From contig VZQC01009964.1 in NCBI GenBank assembly GCA_009823505.1, forward strand, positions 164,398-228,397: a stretch of 64,000 nt of DNA. Direction: 5' to 3'. Source of the stretch: Rhizomys pruinosus. Lineage: Eukaryota; Chordata; Mammalia; Rodentia; Spalacidae. Position numbers and translations under genes: made by a program. The notes under the pieces were generated by a model. The model did not search any database and was not told the DNA's origin. It saw nothing but the letters and a program-made list of their open reading frames with translations. Shown piece after piece: positions 10,124-20,557 of this stretch (position 1 is the first letter of the stretch; every line of letters starts with the position of its first letter).

Positions 10124-10410
10124 TTTCTTATAATTTATTTTTCTAGTACTTTACTTTTAATATAAATTTATCATTTTAGGAGAGTTTTAGATTCATAGAA
10201 AAGTTTTGAAGTTAGTATAGAGTTTGTATCACTTGCTGTTCAACAGGAAGGAAATAGATTTATTCAATACTGGACTCTAAGAAAATGAGATTTTTCTGCC
10301 TCAGATTTCTATGGGGGGTGGCAGGTCAGGGGTACAAAGGACTTTTAAAGACACAGAAAAGTTACTGCAGGACAATGGGTGGTGGGTGAGAAACTCCGGT
10401 ACTGAAGTGC

Positions 10411-10932
10411 GTCTCTCTGTGTGCAGTGTAAGTCTCCCTGTATGGACTGTAAATATCTCTGTGTGGACTGTAAGTCTCTCTGTGTGGACTGTAATTCTCT
10501 CTGTATGGACTGTAAGTCTCTCTGTATGGACTGTAAGTCTCTCTGTATGGACTGTAAGTCTCTCTGTGTGCAGTGTAAGTCTCTCTGTGTGGACTGTAAG
10601 TCTCTCTGTATGGACTGTAAGTCTCTGTGTGGACCGTAAGTCTCTCTGTATGCAGTTTAAGTCTGTGTGGACTGTAAGTCTCTCTGTATGGACTGTAAGT
10701 CTCTCTGTGTGGACTGTAAGTCTCTCTGTGTGCAGTGTAAGTCTCTGTGTGCACCGTAAGTCTCTCTGTGTGGAGTGTAAGTCTCTCTGTATGGACTGTA
10801 AGTCTCTCTGTGTGGACTGTAAGTCTCTCTGTGTGGACTGTAAGTCTCTCTGCATGCTGTGTAAGTCTCTCTGTGTGGATTGTAAGTCTCTCTGTGTGGA
10901 GTGTAAGTCTCTCTGTGTGGACTGTAAGTCTC
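10411..10932. repeat. 21-bp minisatellite, about 25 units
   Basis: Units of 'gtctctctgtgtggactgta' + 'a' repeat head to tail, with variants (tatggactgtaa, tgcagtgtaa, tggagtgtaa) and a few units shortened to 17-19 bases. Because 21 is a multiple of three, most frames stay open on both strands and encode heptads such as SVWTVSL or ERLTVHT. These are artefacts of the array. No spacers exist, so it is not a CRISPR. Confidence 0.97.
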
Positions 10933-11214
10933 CTCTTCTTTGCTCTGACCTTGAAACCTTGACCTTTTGGGACCTGCATCTGCATTTTCCTTTCAGACAA
11001 CTACGCTACTTTTCTGCAAGTTCATTTGTATGAAATGAGGTGAAAAGAGGACAACACAGAGGCATCTCTGGAACTCTGAATGAACATGGAAAGGGTGGGC
11101 CTTCAGGGGGTTAGGGAATGGATTTTAGAGAGAAGAAAAAGCAGCAATTTCTACCTATTCTGCTGTAACCTCCAATTAACGTGGAGGCATGGTGCAAGTC
11201 AATGGCATGTAATA

Positions 11215-11440
11215 TCAGCCCCTTCTAAAGCCTGCTCTGCTCTGGCCCCCACCTGCCTTTGCAGTTCTTCCCTTGCCCTTCCTACCATAGCACAGGGATG
11301 CTGCCTGCAAAAACCACTCCCAGCTTCTTTTCAGGTCCTCCAGGAGGCCCTCTTAGCTATTAGTCCCTTGTCCCCTTTGTGGGCACCTCCTGGTGATGCC
11401 CGAGGCTCAGCAGCTGGACCTTTTCCCCAGGAAGTTGTCT
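11215..11440 (+). mobile_element. L2 LINE fragment (ancient, sense)
   Basis: Reads 'cacctgcctttgcagttctt', then 'cttcttttcaggtcctccag' and 'gaggccctctt', in the order seen in the L2 3' region. Diverged. Confidence 0.4.
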
Positions 11441-11564
11441 TCTGTCTCTTGTCCACTCATGAGTTCCCTGGTGTCCAGATCATGATTAACCATGAGTTCG
11501 AGTTGTATTGCTCCTCTGTCTACCCTGCTATTCAATTCAGTTCCTTTCATCATTTAGTTTTTTT

Positions 11565-13160
11565 TACATTATTTATTTATTTTTTTAATATATATTTTTA
11601 CAAGATTATCAAATCTATGACCCATGCTCCCCCACCCCACCAGAGCTCATATATTCTGCCAAACATGCTTTTCATCTCTTTCCTAGTCTTTCTCGATATT
11701 CTCCAAGTGAAGTTACTGTTTGAGAGAGTTCACATTTCAGTCAGCTCTTGATGCAGTCTTTCTGTTGTTGTTGTCGTTGTTGTTGTTTCCAATAGCATCA
11801 TCCCAACTGCCTGGACAAAAGTCAAGGGGCCGTGACAAGAATACTTACAACTAGGTAATTGCACTAGCATCCACAGTGAGGGATACATTCATCGTTTGTT
11901 TTTTCTGGGACTGTGTTACTTCATCAGCATGATGTCCTCTAGCTCCAGCCCTTTCCTGCAAAGTCATGATGTCATCTTTCTTTACTGCTGCATAGAACTC
12001 ATTGTGTAGATGTACCACATTTTCTCTTCCACTCGTCCAGTTAAGGGCATTTGGGTTGGTTCCAGCTCCTCTTATTTGAGAGAGCTGAAACAAACAGGCT
12101 GTGCATGTATCTCTGTGTGGGGTGAGTCTTGGGGGTATGCAGTAGGAGTGGTATGGGGGTCGGGTGGCAAATTCATTCCAAGTCTTCCAAGGGTTCTCCC
12201 ACTGCTTCCTTAGTGGCTGTATGAGTTTACATTCCCACCAGCAGTGGATGATGTTTCCCCTTTCCCCACAACCTCTCCAGCACTTGTATCATTTGTTTTC
12301 TTTGATCATTGGCAGTCTTATTGGAGTGAGATGATATCTTAAAGTGTCTAATTTGCATTTCTCTAATTATTAGGGACGTTGAACAGTTTTTAAGAGTTTC
12401 TCATTTTCTTCAGCCATCTCTAATTCCTCTGTGAAGTCTCTATTCAGTCTTTGCTCCTCTTTTGAGTGATTCATTTGTTTTCTTTCTTCTTTGTTTTTTG
12501 AGTAGTTTGCTCAACTCTGGAAATCAATGCTTTGTCAGATGTTTCTTGGTGACGGTTCCTCCATTCTGTGGGATTTCTCTTTCACTTCCTGATTGTTCTT
12601 TTGATGGTACAGAAGCTTTTGAGTTTAATGAGTCTCCATTTGTCTTGTCGACCTTACTTCTTGTGCAGCTGCTGTCTGATTTGGAAGTCTTTTCCTATGC
12701 CTATGTCTTGTGTCTGCTGCCAACTTTTCTTCTATGCCTTCAGATGTTGAGGTCTTTGATCTATCTGGGTTGACTTTTGTATAGGGCGAGAGGTAGGGGT
12801 TTAATTTCATTCTTCTACAGTGATTTTGCCACAACACCACTTGTTGAAGATGCTGTCTTTCTCCTTGTGTCTTCTTGGGCCCCCTTGTCAAATATTAGAG
12901 TGATGGCTGAAATTGTTGTATCAAGTTTGGATCTTCGTTTTGTTCCATTGGTTAACAGCTCTGTTTTTGTCATACCAGGCTGTTTTTATGACTATAAGCC
13001 CTGTAGTATAGTTTGAAGTCTGGTAGAGATATCCCCTGTGTTGCTCTTTCCGCTCAGGGTTGTGTTTGGCTATTCCGGTCTTTCGTTTTTCCAATGAATT
13101 AAGGACTTTTTTTTCAAAAAAAAAACTCTTGGGGATTTTAATGGGATTGGTTGCAACCTC
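11565..13160 (-). mobile_element. L1, 3' part of ORF2 plus 3' end (antisense)
   Basis: The L1 3' end lies at 11565-11700 ('accccaccagagctcatata' + 'ttctgcc', also seen at 48080). Rightward lies antisense ORF2 text: 'gcatagaactcattgtgtag', 'gagtttacattcccaccagc', 'aacctctccagcacttgtat', 'ctctaattattagggacgtt', 'agtctccatttgtcttgtcg'. It is 5'-truncated near 13160 and frame-broken throughout. Protein function is lost. Confidence 0.85.
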
Positions 13161-13475
13161 AGGACTGGTGGAGTCTGGCCTGGGCACACCAGGGGGGCCC
13201 ACGGGAGGAATCGGCCACAGGTGGAGTAGAGCGTGGTGTGGGGCTAGTCCTGACCGTCCTCCATATGCTTTCTGTGTGCCGGGCATAATGGCTCTGCCTT
13301 GCTGGGATCCGAGGGAGTGCCCCAAAAGCCCTGCACTGAGTGGAAGCTGCTTTGCGCCTCTCTCGAGTCAGCTTGCGGTAACCCATGGCGGGCGGGCGGA
13401 GGGGCTGGCGTAGCCCGCGCCCCCCCGGTCCGTGGCTTCAGTGGGGGGGGGCGTCGAGAGGTCTTCCGGTTCTAG
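13161..13475. other. GC-rich block of unknown origin
   Basis: An abrupt GC- and CpG-rich stretch ('ggcgggcgggcggaggggct', 'cgcgcccccccggtccgtgg') lies between two AT-richer antisense L1 pieces. No repeat family or gene was recognised. Homopolymer runs suggest poor base quality. It could be an L1-internal or unrelated insertion, or faulty gap-fill. Confidence 0.5.
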
Positions 13476-16240
13476 TTTTTTTCGGGGGGTGTGGAAATTA
13501 GTGGTTATTGAAGGCTTTGTGCATTCACATTTCAGTTTTCCAACGCAGGTCAGGCTATGTCCCTTCCCCCCCCCCCACCCCATCCCAGATCATGGGCATG
13601 CGCCATAATTGTGGACCTGCATATTGTTCTTACAGTTTTTCTTTTCATTTTAGCTGATAAGTGATATCCATCTGAGTACAAAGATCCTTAATGCAAAACC
13701 TGATCTGCAGGCTGTTGTCGCCCAAACCCTACGCCCCACCCATCCAGTGGGGGGTGAAGGTTGTTTGTTCAATCAAGTTGTCAAATGAAGTGTACAGACT
13801 ACATTACAGTCCCCATTCACCAATCGCAGCCCTTACCATCATACCACCCCCCTCTTCCGACATTTACCTCAGTCTTAGAAAAGGGGCACAGGTGGATGAG
13901 AGGTAACAAGTCCACTCTCTCTGGAAGCTCGTTCTTGGATCTGGGTCAATTCTGGCTGTTTTTCTTATTGGCGCTTGACAGTTTGTCAGGAAAATACCTT
14001 TCAGATCTATAATGACTATGACAGAACACATAGCAATTAGACCTACATAGGATATTTAAGCAGCTACTACTAGTTCGTATGGTCAGGCTACTTTAGCATA
14101 GACAATGTTTGGATATGTTAATCATGATTACAATTTTCCCCCCTGTTAATAACAGGGTCTTACTGTGGCTTATAACATCTCCCTACCTGTAGAGGATGTA
14201 AGCTTGTGGCATCTAGCTCATGGGCTCATTATCTCCATGGAGAGAGCCAATAGCCAATTAGATTTGCGGAATATTACAGGCACATGGCTGCCCTGTGCAC
14301 CAGTATTTTCCAAGGCAGTGAGTTGTAGCTTGGTGCTGACGAGTAGGAGTCTTGATTGATTACCAGGGAGACCCATATTTGCTTTATGTCTTAGTGGCCT
14401 TTGGTAACACTCTTGCATTCCAGAGCCATCCATACACTTTGCATCGTGTGGTCTCAATAACATCCCTCCCATGTTAACGTTCAGGTCTTCGGCAGCGGGT
14501 CTTATTCCTTCTTCCTCCTTTGATAGTATCCCAACTTAGAGGCAAGGAGCCCTTTACCTTTTGTGGGGCCTTGGTATCCCTGGCCAAACTCCACCTGGTA
14601 GAACAATCCAATTGCTATGTCAGAGCCTGCCTGTATATAATATAATTTTGCCTGAGTGCATAGCCGTAGGACTTTACCGTATTACTATTTAGGATATAAT
14701 CTGACAGAGAGTAATCCCTTCCCACAGTTCCCAGTCTATTAGTCAATTAAAGAAAGCAGTTTACCGTTTTATAAGAGATTACCTCTACACATAGTTGTCT
14801 CCAATTTACTCGTTGGAGAGGACCTCATCTTCGTCATATTTCTCCTTTTCTATGGGGGGGAAGGCAAGAAAGTCTCTCGGGGCTGGAGAGTATGACCTAG
14901 CGGTTAAGAGCACCTTGACTGCTGGGCCTGTGAGAGATAGCCCTAGCGTTAGAGCGCCGACTCTTACAGAGGCACCGCGGGTTCGATCCCCAGCGATCCC
15001 CACATGGCGGCTGAGAAACCGTCTGAAACTCCATTCCAAGAAATCCATCAGGAGGATCCGACACCTCTATCTGAAACTCTGCGGCGTTTGCACGATAGGG
15101 TGCACAGACTTGCATGCAGGACAGTACATCCATACAACATACAGAAAAATAAATATTAATTAAAAAAAATTTAAAAAAAAAATAAAAAGACAAGTCTCTA
15201 TACTCAAGAACCTTTGGGCATAGAAGGTAAGTTTCATCTAGAGACTCATTATAAATAGTGGTACTTATGTAGGTATTCCACAGGAGGGGTTCGTATGTTG
15301 TTTATTGGCACTGCGAGCTTCTTTCCTTTAGAGTGTCAGACGTGGTGCAGCGCTTCTCGTGCCACTTTTTGGTACGTGTCTCTACTCAATGGCTAGAATG
15401 TCTGGTACTTTTCTTTCCCAGCCGTTAATGTGTTGGTGACGTTTTGTCCTGTTGGAACAAACAAATCTTTTCCCATAGTTAGTTTTAAGATTGAATTGCA
15501 GGGTTTGTGGTACCAGGTTTCATGTCTTCTGCTATCCCCCCCCCCTTGTTGTTTTAGCGTCTATGAGTCTCCAGAAGACCGTTGTATTATACATAACTAT
15601 AGGGTGGAGTAAGGCACAATTATCATCAATTCAACCCATGTTGTGTTGGGTGACTATATATGTTAACTTGGAAGCTAAACTTAATTTTTTCGTTAAATAC
15701 ATCTTAAGGAGTGAATGCTACAAGGTGATACTGTACAACAGGGAAACTTATAGAGACCATTGTATTGTGTCAATCCCAAATTCTTGCTCCGACAGATTTT
15801 AATGGTAAAGCAAATGTGGCAACAAGCGAATTATATCTCCATTTTACTCAGATGCCATTACCATTTTTATCAGACTTCTGTAATACCAATGTTGTTTAAT
15901 ATTACACATATTTACTTTTACAAGTCCTAAAACACATGTGTCCGTGCACAGATGTCTAGGCGAACACTGTGGTTTACTGCGAGCTCACGTCAATTAAATA
16001 TGCACCAGTCGTCGAATATCACCCGTGTCCCTCTCCACCCATGCCCCCTGTTCCAATTCACCAAGACATTATGTTAAGTGAAGTAACCACAGTCCCAGAA
16101 AACAACAAACGACAAATGGTGTCCCTCATATGTGGATGCTAGTACCAACAACCCAGATATAAATATTTCTCATGGAGAGGGATGCATAGTAAAAGAACAA
16201 CAACAGAAAGACTGCATCAGAAAATGGACTTCATTTAGTT
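13476..16240 (-). mobile_element. L1 with about 2.2-kb 3' UTR and inverted 5' tip
   Basis: From 13485 (3' end) the minus-strand L1 3' UTR runs right through the segment shared with 48316-49199 and with 9087-9903. It continues to a stretch (15690-16045) matching the reverse complement of 62150-62490. At about 16055 orientation flips: 16060-16235 matches 61985-62140 in plus orientation, the very end of ORF2. This is a twin-priming structure. A B2 sits at 14878-15187. Comparison of copies shows many small indels, partly attributable to sequencing error. Confidence 0.75.
14878..15187 (+). mobile_element. B2 SINE inside the L1 3' UTR
   Basis: 'ggggctggagagtatgacct' + 'agcggttaag' is the head, the B-box is 'gggttcgatcccc', and an A-rich tail ends near 15187. 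'aagaaagtctct' before and 'agacaagtctct' after look like an imperfect target duplication. Extra bases in the head suggest sequence errors. Confidence 0.85.
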
Positions 16241-17037
16241 TTTTTTATCCATAGATCCTAGCCCTGTGTTTGAGCACTTGACACACAGTCGCTATTTGAC
16301 AACCACTGAGCCGCAAACTTGGGTAATGTTAATTAATTGTTGGCTCTTTGCTTCTCCAGGTTGTAAGATGCAGGGCAGATTCTCTCCATCTTATCACTTC
16401 TCTTTTATGTATTCCAAGGCTGCTGTACTTGATCCAGGAACCGATCACAGCTTCCTTTCTGCCAGTAACATTGCCTATGAGAATATGGTAGTAGCAGAGT
16501 CATCTGATGCATTTCTGTCATCTAACAGTGGACACTATTTGTTGAAGTGTCATTGGGAAGCTCATATTGTCTCAGCCAGTGGACAGCTTTTAAACATTCC
16601 CTCAGTGCTCTCTTGGGGCTTCTCTGTGCTTCCAGGGAAGAGGCATCACTTTAAAAGAAGAAAGAAAAGCATCTTGCTACTGTTTACCCATTCCCCGATT
16701 TCTTCTTTTATTTGGGTGCTTCATATCCTGCTATTAAAGGCAAATAAGAAATCATAAAATAAGACATCAACTAGTCCTGTATGGAATAACATAAGCAGCA
16801 AGCTAGATTGGTTCCCAAAGGTGTTTCTCTTCATCTCCATCCTCTGTATTCAGGCATCACCCACGCATCACGGACCAGTCAGGTCTGCCTACCATCTCCC
16901 TGCCTTCCTGTCTGTGGGATGTGTGGCTGTGCGCACAGCAACTCTTCTCATGCACTTGTCAGTATGTGCTGCTCAGGGGCAGGTCTCTGACCACTTTCCC
17001 TGCTCATCACCAACACAGTTAGAAGCCTGTATACCGG
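16241..17037. other. No gene recognised; one 163-codon frame
   Basis: A plus-strand frame (16266-16757) is open for 163 codons, but the protein shows no domain, signal peptide or family I know. It has no splice or promoter context, and it begins right beside an L1 end. A chance frame is the simplest reading. Confidence 0.4.
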
Positions 17038-17272
17038 GAGGCTGGAGAGATTGCTCAGTGGTTAGAACACCAGCTGCTCTTGCAGTGGATCTGAATTCAG
17101 TTCCCAGCATCCACATGGCAGCTAACAAGCATCTGTAACTCCAGTTCCAAGAAATCCAACCCCCTCTTCTGGCCTCCATAGGCATTATACACATAGATAC
17201 ATTGACATGCATTCAGGGAAAACACTCATACTAAAATAAAATACAATAAATAAATAAATACGTAAATAAATG
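17038..17272 (+). mobile_element. B2 SINE
   Basis: Head 'ggctggagagattgctcagt', A-rich tail 'aaataaataaatacg', imperfect direct repeats 'aagcctgtata' and 'aagcatgtgta' on either side. Confidence 0.9.
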
Positions 17273-17930
17273 AAGCATGTGTATCTTTGATATAATGAAA
17301 GCTATTGATGACAATGATGAGAACAGTTTCATCTTACAGGTGTTTTCAGTTTCTATTATCACATACTCTTTTGTTCTTATAGATGAGGTACATTCGTGAC
17401 AGGTGTCAGTATGTCAAGTGTTATTTAGAAGGAAACTGTTGAAACAGATATTAAATTTGCGAAGAGAACACAGCAAAACATCTGTGGACCTGAAAGCAGC
17501 ACTGTTACAGGAATCTGAGATTCCTAGAGTTTTACTGAAGGCCTGGAAAACAGAAAATGGCAGAGGGAAATATGTTTATTCAAAGCCAACTCCCAAGATT
17601 TAGACAGGGGAGACTCTCCTCAAATCTCTGACTCTCCTCAAATCTCCGCCTTAGGGGCTTTTAGAGTACAAAGAGCTTTTATGGAAGAAAAGAGGACATC
17701 AGAGAGACAATGGCTCCTGTGATGAGATCTGACAGCGCCACCAGCTGAGCATCAAGTGCTCAGACTCAGGAGCCTGTGCAGGATGTTTCATGTTGAAACC
17801 TTCATAGGCCCCTTGCTCAGTGGTGTGTGCAGGATGCTGGATGGTGCAGTGAGGGGGTGTGAGCCCCTGCGTAGGCCCTGGAGCATGGAGGTTCACAGCA
17901 GGGCTCTGGGCTTTTCCCCCTTGCTTTATT
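17273..17930. other. No gene recognised
   Basis: Unique-looking sequence with a short internal direct repeat ('gactctcctcaaatctc' twice, 17608-17646). No gene evidence. Confidence 0.4.
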
Positions 17931-17934
17931 GTGT

Positions 17935-18040
17935 GCACCGAACAAGTTAGTCAAACTCTTTGAGCCTCACTTCTCTGTAATGGGGAAAGTTCTGATTGTC
18001 TTTAGCGATTATGTTGAGGCTGAGATGAGCCAATATATAT
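17935..18040 (+). mobile_element. MIR SINE
   Basis: 'caagttagtcaaactctttg' + 'agcctca', then 'tgtaatggggaaagttctga' and 'gaggctgagatgagccaata' follow the MIR core order (ggcaagtcacttaa ... ctgtaaaatgggg ... gaggattaaatgagataat). Confidence 0.6.
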
Positions 18041-18099
18041 TACACTTAAAATTACACCTTAAAGTTATAAGAAATACTAAAAACAGTTAACTCATTACT

Positions 18100-18318
18100 T
18101 TTAATGATTTTATTTATTTATTTTTACTTTGTGTGTATGAGTCATTTTCCCGAATGAATGTAAGTGTAACCATGTCATACAATGTCCACAGATGCCAGAA
18201 GAGAGCATCAAACCCCCTGGAACTGAAGTTATGGATGGTTGTTAGCTGCCGTGTAGGTGCTGGGAACTGAACTTGGATCCTCTGCAAGAGCAGACCTCTG
18301 AGCCATCTCTCTAGCACT
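18100..18318 (-). mobile_element. B2 SINE (old)
   Basis: Antisense B2 with 'ggaactgaagttatggatgg' and 'tctgagccatctctctagc'. Substitutions show it is an older copy. Confidence 0.85.
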
Positions 18319-18439
18319 AGCTCCTATTATTTCACTCAGAATTCCTATGTAAAGAGTTCTCTGTGCTAAGCCTATAGTACTCTCCTTTCTTTGAACCTGG
18401 TTCATAAAAAACTTGTTTTAATTTTAAATTTATTTATTT

Positions 18440-19077
18440 TTGGTGTGTGTGTTATGTATGTGGTATGTGTGCATGCACACGTGTGTGTGTGTGTGTGTGT
18501 GTAGGTATAACAGAGGTGTGGTGGTTTGAATGAGTGTCCCCCATAGGCTTTAAGTAGTCAGACATTTTGTCTCCAGTTGGTGGCACTGTTCTTGGAGGTC
18601 TTAGAAGGTGTGGCCATGTTGGAGGAAGTACATTATTAGGGGCAGGCTTACTGAGTTTAACAAGCCTTGCGGTCTCCAGTCACTCTCTCTGCTTCCTGTG
18701 CTCATTGTGATATGTGATCCTCGGCTTGCTGCTCCAGTCCCGGCCACCATGCTTCCTGCCACAATGGACTCTGATTCCCTGGAACCATCATTGGTAAGCT
18801 CAAATAAACTCTTCCTTTTATAAGTTCCCTTGGTCATGGTGGTTTATCACAGCAACAGAAGAGTGACTAATCCAAGAGGCCAGAGGAAGACATCTGGTGT
18901 AGTGCTCTTTCAGTCTCTATCAGCAAGCCCCAGCAATCCTGTTTCGACCCATCACAGTGCTGGGGTTATAGGTGTGTGCAGCCATGCCTGGCTTTCTACA
19001 TGGGTGCTGGGGATTTGAACTCAGGTCCTCATGTTTGTACAGCAAACACTCTTCCCCACTGAGCCAATTCTTCAGAC
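18440..19077 (-). mobile_element. B4-type SINE split by a solo LTR
   Basis: The (GT)-rich tail part (18440-18516) and the body (18875-19077: 'tcacagtgctggggttatag', 'tgcagccatgcctggctttc', 'ttgaactcaggtcctcatgt', 'cactgagccaattcttcag') are the two halves of one antisense composite SINE. A MaLR LTR with its own 5-bp duplication separates them. Confidence 0.7.
18517..18874 (+). mobile_element. Solo MaLR-type LTR with 5-bp TSD
   Basis: A 358-bp unit begins TG (tgtggtggtttgaatgagtg) and ends CA (gagtgactaatcca). It holds a poly(A) signal in 'caaataaactcttcctttta' and is bounded by 'agagg' at 18512-18516 and 18875-18879. LTR ends plus a 5-bp duplication identify an ERVL/MaLR-type solo LTR. Subfamily uncertain (ORR1-like). 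Confidence 0.9.
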
Positions 19078-19097
19078 CTGGACTTAATTTTTTTAAT

Positions 19098-19317
19098 TTT
19101 TTTTAAAATTTATTTTGTATGTGTATGAATGCACTATCTGCATGTAGGTCTGTGCACCCATGTTGTAAAATGCCCCGACGGTCAGAAGAGGGCATCGGAT
19201 TCCCCTGGAACTGGAGTCAAAGATGGTTCTCAGCCACCATGTGGGTGCTGGGGATTGAACCCGGGTCCTCTGGAAGAGCATTCGGCGCTCTTAACCACTA
19301 GGCCATCTCTCCAGCTC
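19098..19317 (-). mobile_element. B2 SINE with 20-bp TSD
   Basis: Antisense B2 flanked by exact direct repeats of 20 bases starting 'ctggacttaattt', at 19078-19097 and 19318-19337. Confidence 0.96.
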
Positions 19318-19337
19318 CTGGACTTAATTTTTTTAAT

Positions 19338-20332
19338 GAGACCCTTTAATGGCACCAAATACGCTGTTTAATCACTACTGAGGGTGTGTTGGGCTACCTT
19401 CCTAACATGCTGCAGAGTCCAGAGGCCACTGGGTGCTTTGTGTCCAAGCCCTTAGTTAATATTTGATCATTGGATGTCATGGATTGCATTCCACTATTTA
19501 GTCCCATCTCAGGTTCTGTTTGTTTAAGAAAAAAACTGGATTGCATGTGAGATTTTTACATGCTCTTATGTAAATTACATGATTAACATTTTAGGCTGAC
19601 ACTGCAAAGGTGAGAATATTGTCTTCTGTCCCTTTGATGGGTGATAAATATGAACATAAAACATTCATCAGTCCAGAATTGGAACCCAGGTCCCTTGCCA
19701 CTAATGTTATATGGTTTTTGTTGTTTTCTACATGAAGCAGCTGGTCAGTTCAGACTAGACTGAATGGCCACCAGTTGCCTACTTTTTAGGTGTTTTGTTT
19801 CTTATTTGGAGGTGTCTTTTGGGGTAATGAAAGCAGGTACCTTCAGAAAAAGCTGCAAATCAGGATTTCAGTTCAAGAGCTGCACAGATAGAGCTGGCTC
19901 AGTCAGCCCTCTGGATGAAGGGCAAGCTGACCAGCAGAACTGGGCACAGGCATTTTCTTTCTCCCCAGCCACACCTACAGAGCTGAGATTTTAGTAGCAC
20001 AGCAGGGGGATAATTTCTCAATGACTTAAAGACATAAATAAATTGGAAAAAATCCAAACATAATTTTACAATACTTTCAAAATGGTTGCACTTCCCCACT
20101 TAATAGCTAGGTTGATCTTGGAGAAACTGCACTGAAATACAGACATTAATCTCAGTTTTCTATGCCCAGCAAAGATGGAGATCAATCTTCCTATTTCCAG
20201 AACAAGAATGTCCTAGAATGACAGATATCCTGGGGCATGGGCCCTCACCATCGTAGCCCAGCATGTCAATGGGGCTACTTAGCCCTGGCCTCCAGGCTGC
20301 TCTGTCCTTTTCTCAGTTTGTTTTCTTTTCCT
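19338..20332. other. No gene recognised
   Basis: Unique-looking sequence. Frames up to 76 codons carry no known motif. Confidence 0.4.
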
Positions 20333-20557
20333 TAAAAAAATTACTTATTTTTATTTTATGTGTATGAATGTTTTTCCTGCATGCACGTAGGTGCACCATG
20401 TGTGTGCAGTGCCCACAGAGGCCAGGAAAGGCTGTTGTAGTTCTTGGAACTGGAGTTATAAATGGTTGTTAGTTACCATGTAGATATTGGGAACTGAACT
20501 TGGGTCCTCTGTAAGAGCAGCCAGTGGTCTTAACTGCTGAGCCATCTCTCTAGTCTC
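20333..20557 (-). mobile_element. B2 SINE (old)
   Basis: Antisense B2: 'atgtgtatgaatgtttttcc', 'ttggaactggagttataaat', 'gctgagccatctctctagtc'. Confidence 0.85.

Noticed and set aside
10411..10932. CRISPR-like array
   Set aside because: Units are contiguous with no unique spacers, and the genome is a rodent; it is a minisatellite.
10311..11033. 240-codon plus-strand frame with heptad repeats, and the 184- and 212-codon minus-strand frames over it
   Set aside because: All three are produced by the period-21 tandem array. The repeats are identical at DNA level, both strands are open, and no flanking gene structure exists.
11080..11751. 223-codon plus-strand frame
   Set aside because: It starts in unique sequence, crosses an L2-like stretch and ends inside the antisense L1 3' end. 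No domain, no splice sites, hydrophobic tail due to T-rich DNA.
13159..13386. Minus-strand frame starting MGYRKL, like bacterial ribosomal protein L17
   Set aside because: Only the first six residues fit; the rest does not resemble L17 in any frame, so I do not call bacterial contamination from it.
16266..16757. 163-codon plus-strand frame
   Set aside because: No recognisable family, no gene context and next to an L1 end. A frame of this length is expected by chance in 64 kb on six frames.
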